15,504 nt of DNA. It comes from CAZPUI01 sp964415525 (lineage in GTDB: Bacteria > Acidobacteriota > Holophagae > Holophagales > Holophagaceae). Where the stretch lies: NCBI GenBank assembly GCA_964415525.1, contig CAYQAS010000102.1, positions 1 through 15,504 of the forward strand, read 5' to 3'. A program made the position numbers and the translations under genes. The notes under the pieces are model-generated. The model had not been told where the DNA came from and did not search any database. It saw only the letters and a list, made by a program, of their open reading frames with translations. The first letter of the stretch is position 1; every line of letters begins with the position of its first letter. Positions 6,604 to 15,113 of this stretch are shown here, piece by piece.

Positions 6604-9600
6604 TCAATCAGGAAGGAACTGATCCAGCACCCGGCGGAGCTCCTCCAGCGTGTAGGGCTTGGAGATGCAGCCCACACTCTGGTGACCGGCGAGCAAGGCA
6701 TCGACCTGCGTATCCCTGTAACCCGTAGCGATGACAATCGGCAGACCCGGCGCCTCAGCCCGCAGGAGCGGCAAGGTTTCGGCACCACTCACCCCCGGCA
6801 TGTTCATATCCAGGATCGCCAGATCGGGATGCAGGCCATCCTTCAGGAGGCGCAAAGCCTCGACCCCCCCCTGGGCGGGGTGGATGACGTGACCCAACAA
6901 CTCAAGCATGGTGGCGACCGAATCCAGGATCAGATCGTCGTCATCCACCAGGAGAATGCAGCGCTCCCGCTGAACCTCGGACTGAAGACTCCCCAGAGGC
7001 AAGGCTTCAGACGAGTTGGTTACCATACGCTCCGCCGGGAAGATCAGGATGATTTCAGTACCCAGGCCGGGGCTGCTGCGCAGGTCCAACCGCCCGCCGT
7101 GAGCCTGCATGGTGCCGTAGACCATGGCGAGCCCCAGGCCCGTGCCCTTTCCAGAAGGCTTGGTGGTGAAGAAGGGTTCCGTCGCCCGCTGCAGCACATC
7201 CGGCGTCATGCCCTCCCCGGTATCGCGCACTCGGAGCTCAGCACCTCCATCCGGCCTCCGCAGGGTCTGGAGCGTCAACCGGCCTCCATCCGGCATCGCA
7301 TCCACGGCATTCACGCAGAGGTTCATCACCGCATGACTGAGGGTGCCCGCTTCACCTTGCAGGTGGGGCAGGCCCTCCTCCAGTTCCATGGTCAGATTCA
7401 CGCGCTGGAGGGTGGTATGGATCAAGAGCTGCACCAGATCCCGCACGAGTTGGTTGAGATCCACCTCTTGGGTCTCCTCCAATTCCTTGCGCGAGAAAAC
7501 CAGCAGGCTCTTCACCACATCCCGTCCGCGGGTGCAGGCGCGGGTGATGGTGTCCAGATGGCCCGCCAAGGGATCTGGAAGCTGCACTTTGGAGCGCAGG
7601 GTTGTGGACAGACTGAGAATGGCTCCCAGCACATTGTTCAGGTCGTGGGCCACACCTCCCGCGAGGCTGCCGAGACTCTCCATCTTCTGGGCCTGCAGAA
7701 GCTGGGCCGCGAGCATTCGCCGGGCATCTTCCGCCTGCTTTCGAGGCGTGATGTCCCGTGTCACCCCCAGGATCGCCTTGATACAACCGGAGTCATCCGG
7801 GAGCCCTGCACAGGTAATCTCCGTCCAGACGGTGCCGCCGTCCTTGCAGGTCTGCTCCAGCTCACCCTTGAAAGGTGGGAAGGCACCGGTTCGGGCCAGC
7901 GCTTCCAGTCGCCAGGCGAGCTCACGATTTGCCACCACGAGGGAATCGGGCGTCAGCGCTGCCTCCATGGACTGCTGCACCACTTCCGCAGGCGAAAAGC
8001 CCCGCAGCTTCTCGATGGAGGGACTCACATAGGTGAAGTGCCCTTCCAGGTCCATGATCCAGATGACATCCAGCACGTTGTCCGCCAGCAGACGGTGCCG
8101 CGCCTCGCTGGACGCCAATTCATCCCGCATCCGCTTACGCGAAAGGGCGAGTCCGATGCTTCCCGCGATGCCTTCGAGAAAGCTGATGATCTCGCTGGTG
8201 AAGCGGCCGGGATGGTGGTCATTGAGCTGAAGCGCCCCGATGGTCGTGCCTTCTATCCGGATGGGGATGATGGCGATAGAGCGATAGCCGCTCTCGATGC
8301 AGCGATTTCGGGGATGAACCCGGGGCATCTCGCCACTCCGCATCTCCACAATGGGACGGGCGTCGTTGGTCCACGCGCTGCCAGCGGCAGTGAATAGCGG
8401 GTTGGTGGGATCGGTCTTGGCGGTCAGCACGAGCCCGCAGATGCACTCAAAAAGCGGACTGCCCTCGTCATCGAAGAGCGGTTCCCCCGCCTGAGTGTGG
8501 GCCCGAAGGCAATTCTCGGATCGGATGAAGGACTCCGGAAACCCGGCGTGGGCCGCGTACTGGAAGTCGTCATCCCCCGCCAGTCGGATGGCGACAGCCT
8601 CTATGTCGAATTTTGTCTGGATCACCCGCAGGATGTCGCTTGAGGCCTCCTCGGGATTCGGGCGACGGTTGAGGATGTCCAGGATCTCGATGGTGACCTG
8701 ACGCTGGAGTTCGGCCTCTCGCCGCAGAGTGATGTCCTGCACCTGGGCCACGAAATGCAGGGGCTCCCCTCGCTCATCCCGCGCCAGTGAGGCCGTGAGC
8801 TGCACCCACACCACACTGCTGTCCTTGCGCAGGTACCGCTTTTCCAGGTAGAAGGAGGATCGTCGCCCCTCCAGCAGGTCCTGAACCAGGGACACGTCCG
8901 CATCCACATCGTCCGGATGGGTGATGGACCGGAAGGCCATGCCGATCAGATCTGCCTCCGGGCGCCCCACCATGGCGCAGAAGGCCGGGTTCACCCGCAG
9001 GAAATGGCCCGTCAAATCGGCCAGGGCCATGCCCAGGCAGGATGCGTTGAACGATTGTTCCAGGAGCGTCGAACTTAACCGACTCGCGGCCTCCAACTCC
9101 CGGCGCTCCAGTTCTCCGGCGGCCCGCACCGCCACGAGCGCCATGGCGGCCTCGGCCCAGGAGGTGTCCCGAAGCGGCTCAAGCCCGATCAGGGCGATCA
9201 AGCCGATAGGCTGCCCCTTGGAGCCCCAGAGGGTCACCCCCAGGTAGCTCTCGGCGACCATCTCCTGAAGCACCAGATCCCGAGGAAAACGGTGCCGTAC
9301 GCCGTCCTTGTAACAGCACACCTGCCGTCCAACCACCTCTCCGCACGGCGTGTCATGGAGTGTGTAGGTGACATTGTCCTCGAAGCGTCCTTGGTAACGG
9401 ATCGCGAGCGTCGTGGCCCGCAGACCATCCTCGGAGAGGCGGTCGATGCAGACATACGCCATGCCCAGCGTCAGCTCCAGATAGGTCGCCAAGGCCTGGA
9501 AGAAGTCCTCCCCCCGCGCCAACCAGCCCGCCTCAGCCAGGAAACGCTGGGTCATCTGGACTTGATGGACGAGAGAGTCCTCCGCCGAGGCCGCGGCAGC

Positions 9601-9636
9601 GGAAGGATGTAGGGGGAGGGGCTGGTTCTCGGACAT
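6604..9636 (-). CDS. Soluble hybrid sensor histidine kinase, GAF-PAS-GAF-PAS-HisKA-HATPase-REC
   Basis: A 1010-residue kinase with no clear transmembrane segment, so it probably senses a cytoplasmic signal. Order of domains: GAF about 30-175; PAS about 190-308 (ends QVQDITLRREAEL); GAF about 318-500; PAS about 510-633 (ends GVTRDITPRKQAE); HisKA with phosphoacceptor H664 in GGVAHDLNNVLGAI; HATPase with N-box MNLCVNAVDAM (771-781), DTGEGM (805-810) and GKGTGLGLAMVYG (829-841); C-terminal receiver about 892-1008 with D898-D900, phosphoacceptor D943 and K993. The second GAF domain is rich in Cys and His (C376, C398, C400, C446), and the first has a CC pair at 107-108, which might bind a cofactor or sense redox, but no known haem or FeS signature is evident. 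It is the first gene of a kinase-Hpt-regulator operon. The ATG at 9636 is preceded by a stem-loop and only weak ribosome-site sequence. Confidence 0.94.
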   Translation of the reverse strand: MSENQPLPLHPSAAAASAEDSLVHQVQMTQRFLAEAGWLARGEDFFQALATYLELTLGMAYVCIDRLSEDGLRATTLAIRYQGRFEDNVTYTLHDTPCGEVVGRQVCCYKDGVRHRFPRDLVLQEMVAESYLGVTLWGSKGQPIGLIALIGLEPLRDTSWAEAAMALVAVRAAGELERRELEAASRLSSTLLEQSFNASCLGMALADLTGHFLRVNPAFCAMVGRPEADLIGMAFRSITHPDDVDADVSLVQDLLEGRRSSFYLEKRYLRKDSSVVWVQLTASLARDERGEPLHFVAQVQDITLRREAELQRQVTIEILDILNRRPNPEEASSDILRVIQTKFDIEAVAIRLAGDDDFQYAAHAGFPESFIRSENCLRAHTQAGEPLFDDEGSPLFECICGLVLTAKTDPTNPLFTAAGSAWTNDARPIVEMRSGEMPRVHPRNRCIESGYRSIAIIPIRIEGTTIGALQLNDHHPGRFTSEIISFLEGIAGSIGLALSRKRMRDELASSEARHRLLADNVLDVIWIMDLEGHFTYVSPSIEKLRGFSPAEVVQQSMEAALTPDSLVVANRELAWRLEALARTGAFPPFKGELEQTCKDGGTVWTEITCAGLPDDSGCIKAILGVTRDITPRKQAEDARRMLAAQLLQAQKMESLGSLAGGVAHDLNNVLGAILSLSTTLRSKVQLPDPLAGHLDTITRACTRGRDVVKSLLVFSRKELEETQEVDLNQLVRDLVQLLIHTTLQRVNLTMELEEGLPHLQGEAGTLSHAVMNLCVNAVDAMPDGGRLTLQTLRRPDGGAELRVRDTGEGMTPDVLQRATEPFFTTKPSGKGTGLGLAMVYGTMQAHGGRLDLRSSPGLGTEIILIFPAERMVTNSSEALPLGSLQSEVQRERCILLVDDDDLILDSVATMLELLGHVIHPAQGGVEALRLLKDGLHPDLAILDMNMPGVSGAETLPLLRAEAPGLPIVIATGYRDTQVDALLAGHQSVGCISKPYTLEELRRVLDQFLPD

Positions 9637-9644
9637 CGGACTCG

Positions 9645-9663
9645 CTGGAGGAATGCCCTCCAG
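9645..9663 (-). promoter_or_regulatory. Stem-loop in the leader of the hybrid kinase gene
   Basis: CTGGAGG-AATGC-CCTCCAG is a perfect 7-bp stem with a 5-base loop, ending eight bases upstream of the kinase ATG (minus strand). On the mRNA the GGAGG of the 5' arm is the best Shine-Dalgarno-like run nearby but is paired and too far from the start. The structure could limit translation of the kinase. Confidence 0.35.
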
Positions 9664-9729
9664 TCTTCGACCGATCCCTCCTCGCGTGTGAGTTCCATGT
9701 GGGACGTTCGCCCCACCGGAAGAAACCGG

Positions 9730-10221
9730 TCAGGTGCGCCGACTCGGACGGGCGCGCAGGAAGGCCGCCGCCACCAGAGAGACCAGCAGTCCCGTGACCA
9801 GAGTGCCCACCGCCCCGGAGGTGGCCTGGAACCGTGGGGTCTGGGTCGGCGCCGAGGCCCGCACCGCCGCTTCGATCTGGTCGGGGGTCAACCCCTTCTG
9901 GGCCATCACGAGGCGCCCGAGGGCTTCCAGTTCCTGGAAGTAGTGAGGGAAGACCACCGTCGTGAAGAGGAGGGAGCCCAGGAAGATGGGCAGTCCCGCC
10001 AGGGCCGACAGGGCCAAGCCGTGCCCAACCTGCCGGAGGTAGCCGTTCGTTTGCGCGGTCGCCCGTAGGCTCCAGGCCAGAACCGCGATCTGCCATGGGA
10101 TGACCATCCAGAAGAGGTTTAAGAGGCTGGGGTGCTTGTACCAACCTGTGAAGCCCATGATGAAGGTCCAGGCCACCACGCCGAGGCCGAGCACCAGGGC
10201 GCCGCGCAGAACAGGATTCAT
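9730..10221 (-). CDS. DUF4199-like small membrane protein
   Basis: A 163-residue inner-membrane protein with four predicted helices: residues about 5-25, 35-53, 67-95 and 138-157. A soluble stretch at about 95-135 lies between the last two (HYFQELEALGRLVMAQKGLTPDQIEA). Size, helix layout and the GxxVFPxYF-like segment resemble the DUF4199 family, whose function is not known. ATG 10221 is selected because GGGGAGG ends a few bases upstream; the longer frame to 10311 would add a non-hydrophobic, arginine-rich extension. It is divergent from zupT (107 bases between starts) and 93 bases upstream of the hybrid kinase on the same strand; whether they share a transcript cannot be told. Confidence 0.78.
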   Translation of the reverse strand: MNPVLRGALVLGLGVVAWTFIMGFTGWYKHPSLLNLFWMVIPWQIAVLAWSLRATAQTNGYLRQVGHGLALSALAGLPIFLGSLLFTTVVFPHYFQELEALGRLVMAQKGLTPDQIEAAVRASAPTQTPRFQATSGAVGTLVTGLLVSLVAAAFLRARPSRRT

Positions 10222-10293
10222 GGAACCTCCCCAGGTCGATGGCCGTTGGATGCCTCGCATGAGCGTGGCCGTGACCTCGCCTGAGCACAACTT

Positions 10294-10315
10294 CCGGATC
10301 CGGATCCGCATCCGG
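10294..10315. promoter_or_regulatory. GGATCC-rich palindromic repeat just upstream of zupT
   Basis: CCGGATCCGG (10294-10303) is a self-complementary decamer. It lies inside a larger symmetry CCGGAT-N10-ATCCGG (10294-10299 and 10310-10315), ending 13 bases before the zupT ATG in the divergent DUF4199/zupT region. It may be an operator or may form an mRNA hairpin over the weak ribosome site GTAGG (10316-10320). It does not match the classical Zur or Fur consensus. Confidence 0.3.
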
Positions 10316-10328
10316 GTAGGCTCTCTTC

Positions 10329-11126
10329 ATGTCTCCCGTTGTCTTCGCTTTCTCCCTGACCCTCTTTGCCGGTCTCGCCACGGGCATCGGAAGCGCCATC
10401 GCCTTCTTCGCCAAGCGGACGAACACGCGATTCCTCGCCATCAGTCTGGGTTTCAGCGCCGGGGTGATGATCTACGTCAGTTTCGTGGAGATCTTCCGCA
10501 AGGCCCAGGTGGCCCTCGTATCCGCCCACGGTGAACGGCTGGGATCAATCCTCACCGTCGTCTCCTTCTTTGTCGGCATCGCGCTGATCGCTCTGGTGGA
10601 CCAATTGGTGCCCAGCGGCGAGAACCCCCACGAGCTGAGGGGGGTGGAGGACATGGCCCAGACCCCCGAGCAGATCAAGCTGCAGCGCATGGGGCTCTTC
10701 ATGGCCCTCGCCATCGCCATCCACAACTTTCCCGAAGGCATGGCCACCTTCATGGGCGCCCTTCACGACCCCAAGCTGGGCATCCCTATCGCCGTGGCCA
10801 TCGCCATCCACAACATCCCCGAGGGCATCGCCGTGAGCGTGCCCGTCTATTACGCCACCGGGAGCAAGCGGAAGGCCTTCACCCAGTCCTTCCTGTCCGG
10901 CCTGGCAGAACCCGTGGGGGCACTGGTCGGCTACTTCCTGCTGCGCGCCTTCTTCACGGATGCGGTCTTCGGCTACGTCTTCGCGGCGGTGGGGGGCATC
11001 ATGGTCTTCATCAGCCTGGATGAACTGCTCCCCACCGCTCAGCGCTATGGCGAGCACCACCTCTGCATCGGAGGGCTGGTGGCAGGTATGGCGGTGATGG
11101 CCGTGAGCCTGCTGCTGTTCGTGTAG
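10329..11126 (+). CDS. zupT: ZIP-family divalent metal transporter ZupT
   Basis: Imports zinc, and in this family often Fe2+, Mn2+ or Co2+, across the inner membrane. The 265-residue protein has about eight helices and the two ZIP metal-site motifs: HNFPEGMATF at about 136-145 and HNIPEGIAVSVPVYYATGS at about 161-179. GLAEPVGALVGY follows in the next helix. A polar loop (about 95-120, ENPHELRGVEDMAQTPEQIKL) separates the third and fourth helices, as in E. coli ZupT (about 257 aa), but lacks the His-rich run seen in some ZIP proteins. Start ATG 10329 gives a hydrophobic first helix, with only a weak site, GTAGG, eight bases upstream. It is divergent from the DUF4199 gene and is followed by about 224 bases before aconitase. 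Metal preference cannot be decided from the sequence. Confidence 0.96.
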   Translation: MSPVVFAFSLTLFAGLATGIGSAIAFFAKRTNTRFLAISLGFSAGVMIYVSFVEIFRKAQVALVSAHGERLGSILTVVSFFVGIALIALVDQLVPSGENPHELRGVEDMAQTPEQIKLQRMGLFMALAIAIHNFPEGMATFMGALHDPKLGIPIAVAIAIHNIPEGIAVSVPVYYATGSKRKAFTQSFLSGLAEPVGALVGYFLLRAFFTDAVFGYVFAAVGGIMVFISLDELLPTAQRYGEHHLCIGGLVAGMAVMAVSLLLFV

Positions 11127-11247
11127 GACTTCAACTCCGGGTTCCCCCAGACCGACAAGGCACCGGCAGGAGGTGGAACGGGGCGATGAGGGTGGGCGCT
11201 GAATCTCCCGGAACGCGGGGCACATGGAGGTCGTCCAATCGCCGGGC

Positions 11248-11271
11248 TTGGTCTCTGTGACCAATGTCACC
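11248..11271. promoter_or_regulatory. Overlapping inverted repeats (CRP/FNR-like site) upstream of aconitase
   Basis: TTGGTC-TCTGT-GACCAA (11248-11264) is a perfect inverted repeat. It overlaps a second one, GTGAC-CAAT-GTCAC (11257-11270). The second fits TGTGA-N6-TCAC(C) at 11256-11271, close to the CRP consensus TGTGA-N6-TCACA. It lies about 80 bases before the aconitase start, a plausible activator or repressor position for the TCA genes. Identity of the regulator is inferred only from the motif. Confidence 0.4.
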
Positions 11272-11350
11272 CTGCCCCCAAATGCCTCCAGGTCGCTTCA
11301 GAGGCATCCAATGCGGCATCAGCTCATCGAACATCCCCTCAGGAGGCCCC

Positions 11351-13591
11351 GTGACCCTGGAACTCGCCCGCGCCCGCTACACCCGGATGGCGGAGGCCCT
11401 GCCCCAGGCCCGCCAGCACTTCGGACGCCCCCTCACCTACGCGGAAAAAATCCTCGTGAGCCACGCCGATGATCTCGGCACACAGACCTGGAACCGCGGC
11501 AAGGCCATGCTGGCCCTGCGCCCGGACCGGGTGGCCATGCAGGACGCCACGGCCCAGATGGCGCTGCTCCAGTTCATGCAGTCCGGCCGCAAACGGGTCG
11601 CCCTGCCCTCCTCCATCCACTGCGACCACCTGATCCAGGCCCGGGACGGCGTGGGCCAGGACCTGCCCCGTGGGCTGGATGAGAACCGGGAGGTCTTCGC
11701 CTTCCTCGGCAGCGCCGCGAAGAAATATGGCATCGGCTTCTGGAAGCCCGGCGCCGGGATCATCCATCAGGTGGTCCTGGAGCACTACGCCTTCCCTGGC
11801 GCCCTCATCATCGGCACCGACTCCCACACGCCGAACGCCGGCGGCCTCGGCACCATGGGCGTCGGCGTGGGCGGTGCGGACGCGGGCGAGACCATGGCGG
11901 GTCTGGCCTGGGAGGTCCTCCACCCGAAGCTCATCGGCGTGCACCTCACCGGCAGGCTGCAGGGCTGGGCCAGCGCCAAGGACGTGATCCTGCATCTGCT
12001 GGGCATCCTCACCGTCAAGGGCGGTACCAACAAGGTGGTGGAATACTTCGGCGAGGGCGCCGCCAGCCTCTCCTGCACGGGCAAGGCCACCATCACCAAC
12101 ATGGGCGCCGAACTCGGCGCGACGTCCAGCGTGTTCCCCTTCGACGCCTCCATGGCCGCCTACCTGCGCAGCACGGACCGCAGCGAGATCGCGGAACTGG
12201 CGGAGGCAAACGCTGGGCTCCTCCAGGCCGATCCCGAGGTGCTCGCGGATCCCAAGCGGTTCTTCGACGAAGTCATCGAGATCGACCTGAGCACCCTCAC
12301 GCCACAGGTGGTGGGCCCGCACACGCCGGACCTCACCCGAGGTGCGGATGCGCTGCCCGCCGAAGCCCTGGAGAAGGGCTACCCGCTGGAGCTGCGGGCC
12401 TGCCTCATCGGCAGTTGCACCAACAGCAGCTACGAGGACCTGAGCCGCGCCGCCAGCCTCGCCCGCCAGGCCCTGGACGCCGGCATCCGCCCCAAGGTGC
12501 CGCTCTTCATCAGCCCGGGCTCCGAGAGCGTCTTCCGCACCGTGGCCCGGGACGGCATCCTCACAACCTTCTTGCAGGTGGGCGCCACGATCCTGACCAA
12601 CGCTTGCGGCCCCTGCATCGGCCAGTGGCACCGCTCGGACGCCGTTCCCGGCAAGGCCGAGAGCATCCTCAGTACCTTCAACCGCAACTTCCCGGGCCGC
12701 AACGACGGCGTGATGGAGACGAACAGCTTCCTCGCCAGCCCCGAATTGGTCATCGCGTATGCCTTCACGGGCCGCCTGGACCTGGACCCCACCACTGCCG
12801 TGCTGGAAAAGGGGTTCCGTTTCCAGCTGCCCGAAGGGAAGGAGCTTCCGGAGGGCGGTTTCGCCCCGGACCGCGACGGCTTCACGGCCCCCGCGGAGGA
12901 CGGCAGCGCCCTCAAAGTGGAGGTGGATCCGAACAGCGAGCGCCTCGCCCTGCTGGAACCCTTCGCCCCCTGGGATGGCCATGACTACGTGAAGCTGCCC
13001 CTGCTGGTGAAGACCAAGGGCAAGACCACCACCGACCACATCAGCCCCGCCGGGAAATGGCTGAAATACCGCGGTCATCTGGATCGCATCAGCGACAACA
13101 TGCTGCTGGGTGCCGTAAACGCCTTTACCGGAGAGGCAGGCAAGGGCGTGGACCTGGAGACCGGCGACACGGACCTGACCTTTGCCCAGGTGGCCCGGCG
13201 CTACAAGACCCGCGGCCTCGGCAGCGTGATCGTGGGGGATGAGAACTACGGCGAAGGCAGCAGCCGCGAACACGCCGCCATGTGTCCGCGCCACCTGGGG
13301 ATCAAGGCCGTGCTGGTGCGGAGCTTCGCCCGCATCCACGAGACCAACCTGAAGAAGCAGGGCATCCTGCCGCTCACGTTCAGCGATCCGGCGGACTGGG
13401 ACAAGGTGGGCGAACCCGACCGCGTCAGCATCCTCGGCCTGAAGGACCTCTCCCCCGGCCAGCCCGTGAAGATCGTCCTCCACAAGGCCGACGGCAGCGA
13501 CGTGGAGCTGGTGGCGAAGCACACCCTGACCGCCAGGCAGATCGACTGGTTCAAGGCGGGCAGCGCCCTGAACGCCCTGGAGAAGGAATAA
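11351..13591 (+). CDS. Aconitate hydratase, mitochondrial-type
   Basis: Interconverts citrate and isocitrate via cis-aconitate in the cytoplasm, using a [4Fe-4S] cluster. The 746-residue protein matches the mitochondrial-type aconitase group and not the longer AcnA/IRP or the AcnB type. Cluster ligands are C356 in GSCTNSSYED and C419/C422 in NACGPCIGQW, almost the same numbering as mammalian mitochondrial aconitase. Other landmarks are SSIHCDHLIQA (88-97), IIGTDSHTPNAGGLG (153-167), KTTTDHISPAG (558-568), and the swivel-domain GDENYGEGSSREHAA (629-643) with the catalytic Ser/Arg. The GTG at 11351 is chosen because a perfect AGGAGG (11341-11346) precedes it by four bases; the upstream in-frame ATG at 11264 has no such site. 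It is followed by the inverted-repeat spacer, icd and citrate synthase. All cluster and active-site motifs are intact. Confidence 0.97.
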   Translation: MTLELARARYTRMAEALPQARQHFGRPLTYAEKILVSHADDLGTQTWNRGKAMLALRPDRVAMQDATAQMALLQFMQSGRKRVALPSSIHCDHLIQARDGVGQDLPRGLDENREVFAFLGSAAKKYGIGFWKPGAGIIHQVVLEHYAFPGALIIGTDSHTPNAGGLGTMGVGVGGADAGETMAGLAWEVLHPKLIGVHLTGRLQGWASAKDVILHLLGILTVKGGTNKVVEYFGEGAASLSCTGKATITNMGAELGATSSVFPFDASMAAYLRSTDRSEIAELAEANAGLLQADPEVLADPKRFFDEVIEIDLSTLTPQVVGPHTPDLTRGADALPAEALEKGYPLELRACLIGSCTNSSYEDLSRAASLARQALDAGIRPKVPLFISPGSESVFRTVARDGILTTFLQVGATILTNACGPCIGQWHRSDAVPGKAESILSTFNRNFPGRNDGVMETNSFLASPELVIAYAFTGRLDLDPTTAVLEKGFRFQLPEGKELPEGGFAPDRDGFTAPAEDGSALKVEVDPNSERLALLEPFAPWDGHDYVKLPLLVKTKGKTTTDHISPAGKWLKYRGHLDRISDNMLLGAVNAFTGEAGKGVDLETGDTDLTFAQVARRYKTRGLGSVIVGDENYGEGSSREHAAMCPRHLGIKAVLVRSFARIHETNLKKQGILPLTFSDPADWDKVGEPDRVSILGLKDLSPGQPVKIVLHKADGSDVELVAKHTLTARQIDWFKAGSALNALEKE

Positions 13592-13603
13592 CAACCAGAT
13601 CTT

Positions 13604-13782
13604 AAAAAAACTTCACGAAGGGCGCGAAGAAAGATCGAAGAACACGAAGAATGACGGACTTCCAAGGGCCTTCGAGGCGACTCCCGCCACCCTTCGTTGC
13701 TTCCATTACCCCTCAAACGCCCTTACCGTCGTGTTCTTCGCGATCTCCAAGCATTTCTTCGTGTTCCTCGTGAAGTGTTTTT
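13604..13782. repeat. Long imperfect inverted repeat of CGAAGAA-type units between aconitase and icd
   Basis: The left arm (about 13604-13652) contains four degenerate units ending in CGAAG(AA/GG), spaced nine to eleven bases apart: CACGAAGGG, CGCGAAGAA, ATCGAAGAA, CACGAAGAA. The right arm (about 13728-13782) is the reverse complement with small gaps: TCGTGTTCTTCGCGAT pairs with ATCGAAGAACACGA, TTTCTTCGTG with CGCGAAGAAA, and CCTCGTGAAGTGTTTTT with AAAAAAACTTCACGAAGG. The central loop is about 75 bases. A-run on the left and T-run on the right give it terminator-like ends for plus-strand transcripts. It may end or attenuate transcription, or be a dispersed intergenic element. This stretch holds no gene. 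Confidence 0.75.
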
Positions 13783-13802
13783 GGCTTTCCCAGGACAGTC
13801 CC

Positions 13803-15068
<1,266 letters not shown>

Positions 15069-15113
15069 TTCCTGAGCTTCGAACCCCACCCTGGACAGCC
15101 CCTGGAGGCACCC

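Noticed and set aside
6583..8397. Plus-strand open frame of 604 codons opposite the hybrid kinase
   Set aside because: Antisense shadow of the kinase HisKA/HATPase/REC and second PAS coding sequence; His- and Gln-rich translation with no domain.
11339..13594. Minus-strand open frame of 751 codons opposite the whole aconitase gene
   Set aside because: The plus strand encodes an intact, motif-complete aconitase with a perfect ribosome site. A long antisense frame is expected in GC-rich genes with biased third positions, and its translation resembles no family I know.
13604..13782. CRISPR array
   Set aside because: Units are short, degenerate and contiguous and are arranged as an inverted pair, without spacers of uniform length or cas genes.
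13731..13802. Extended N-terminus of isocitrate dehydrogenase from GTG 13731
   Set aside because: The extension lies in the inverted repeat, would encode a Phe-rich stretch unlike other Icd proteins, and the ATG at 13803 has a well-spaced AGGA.
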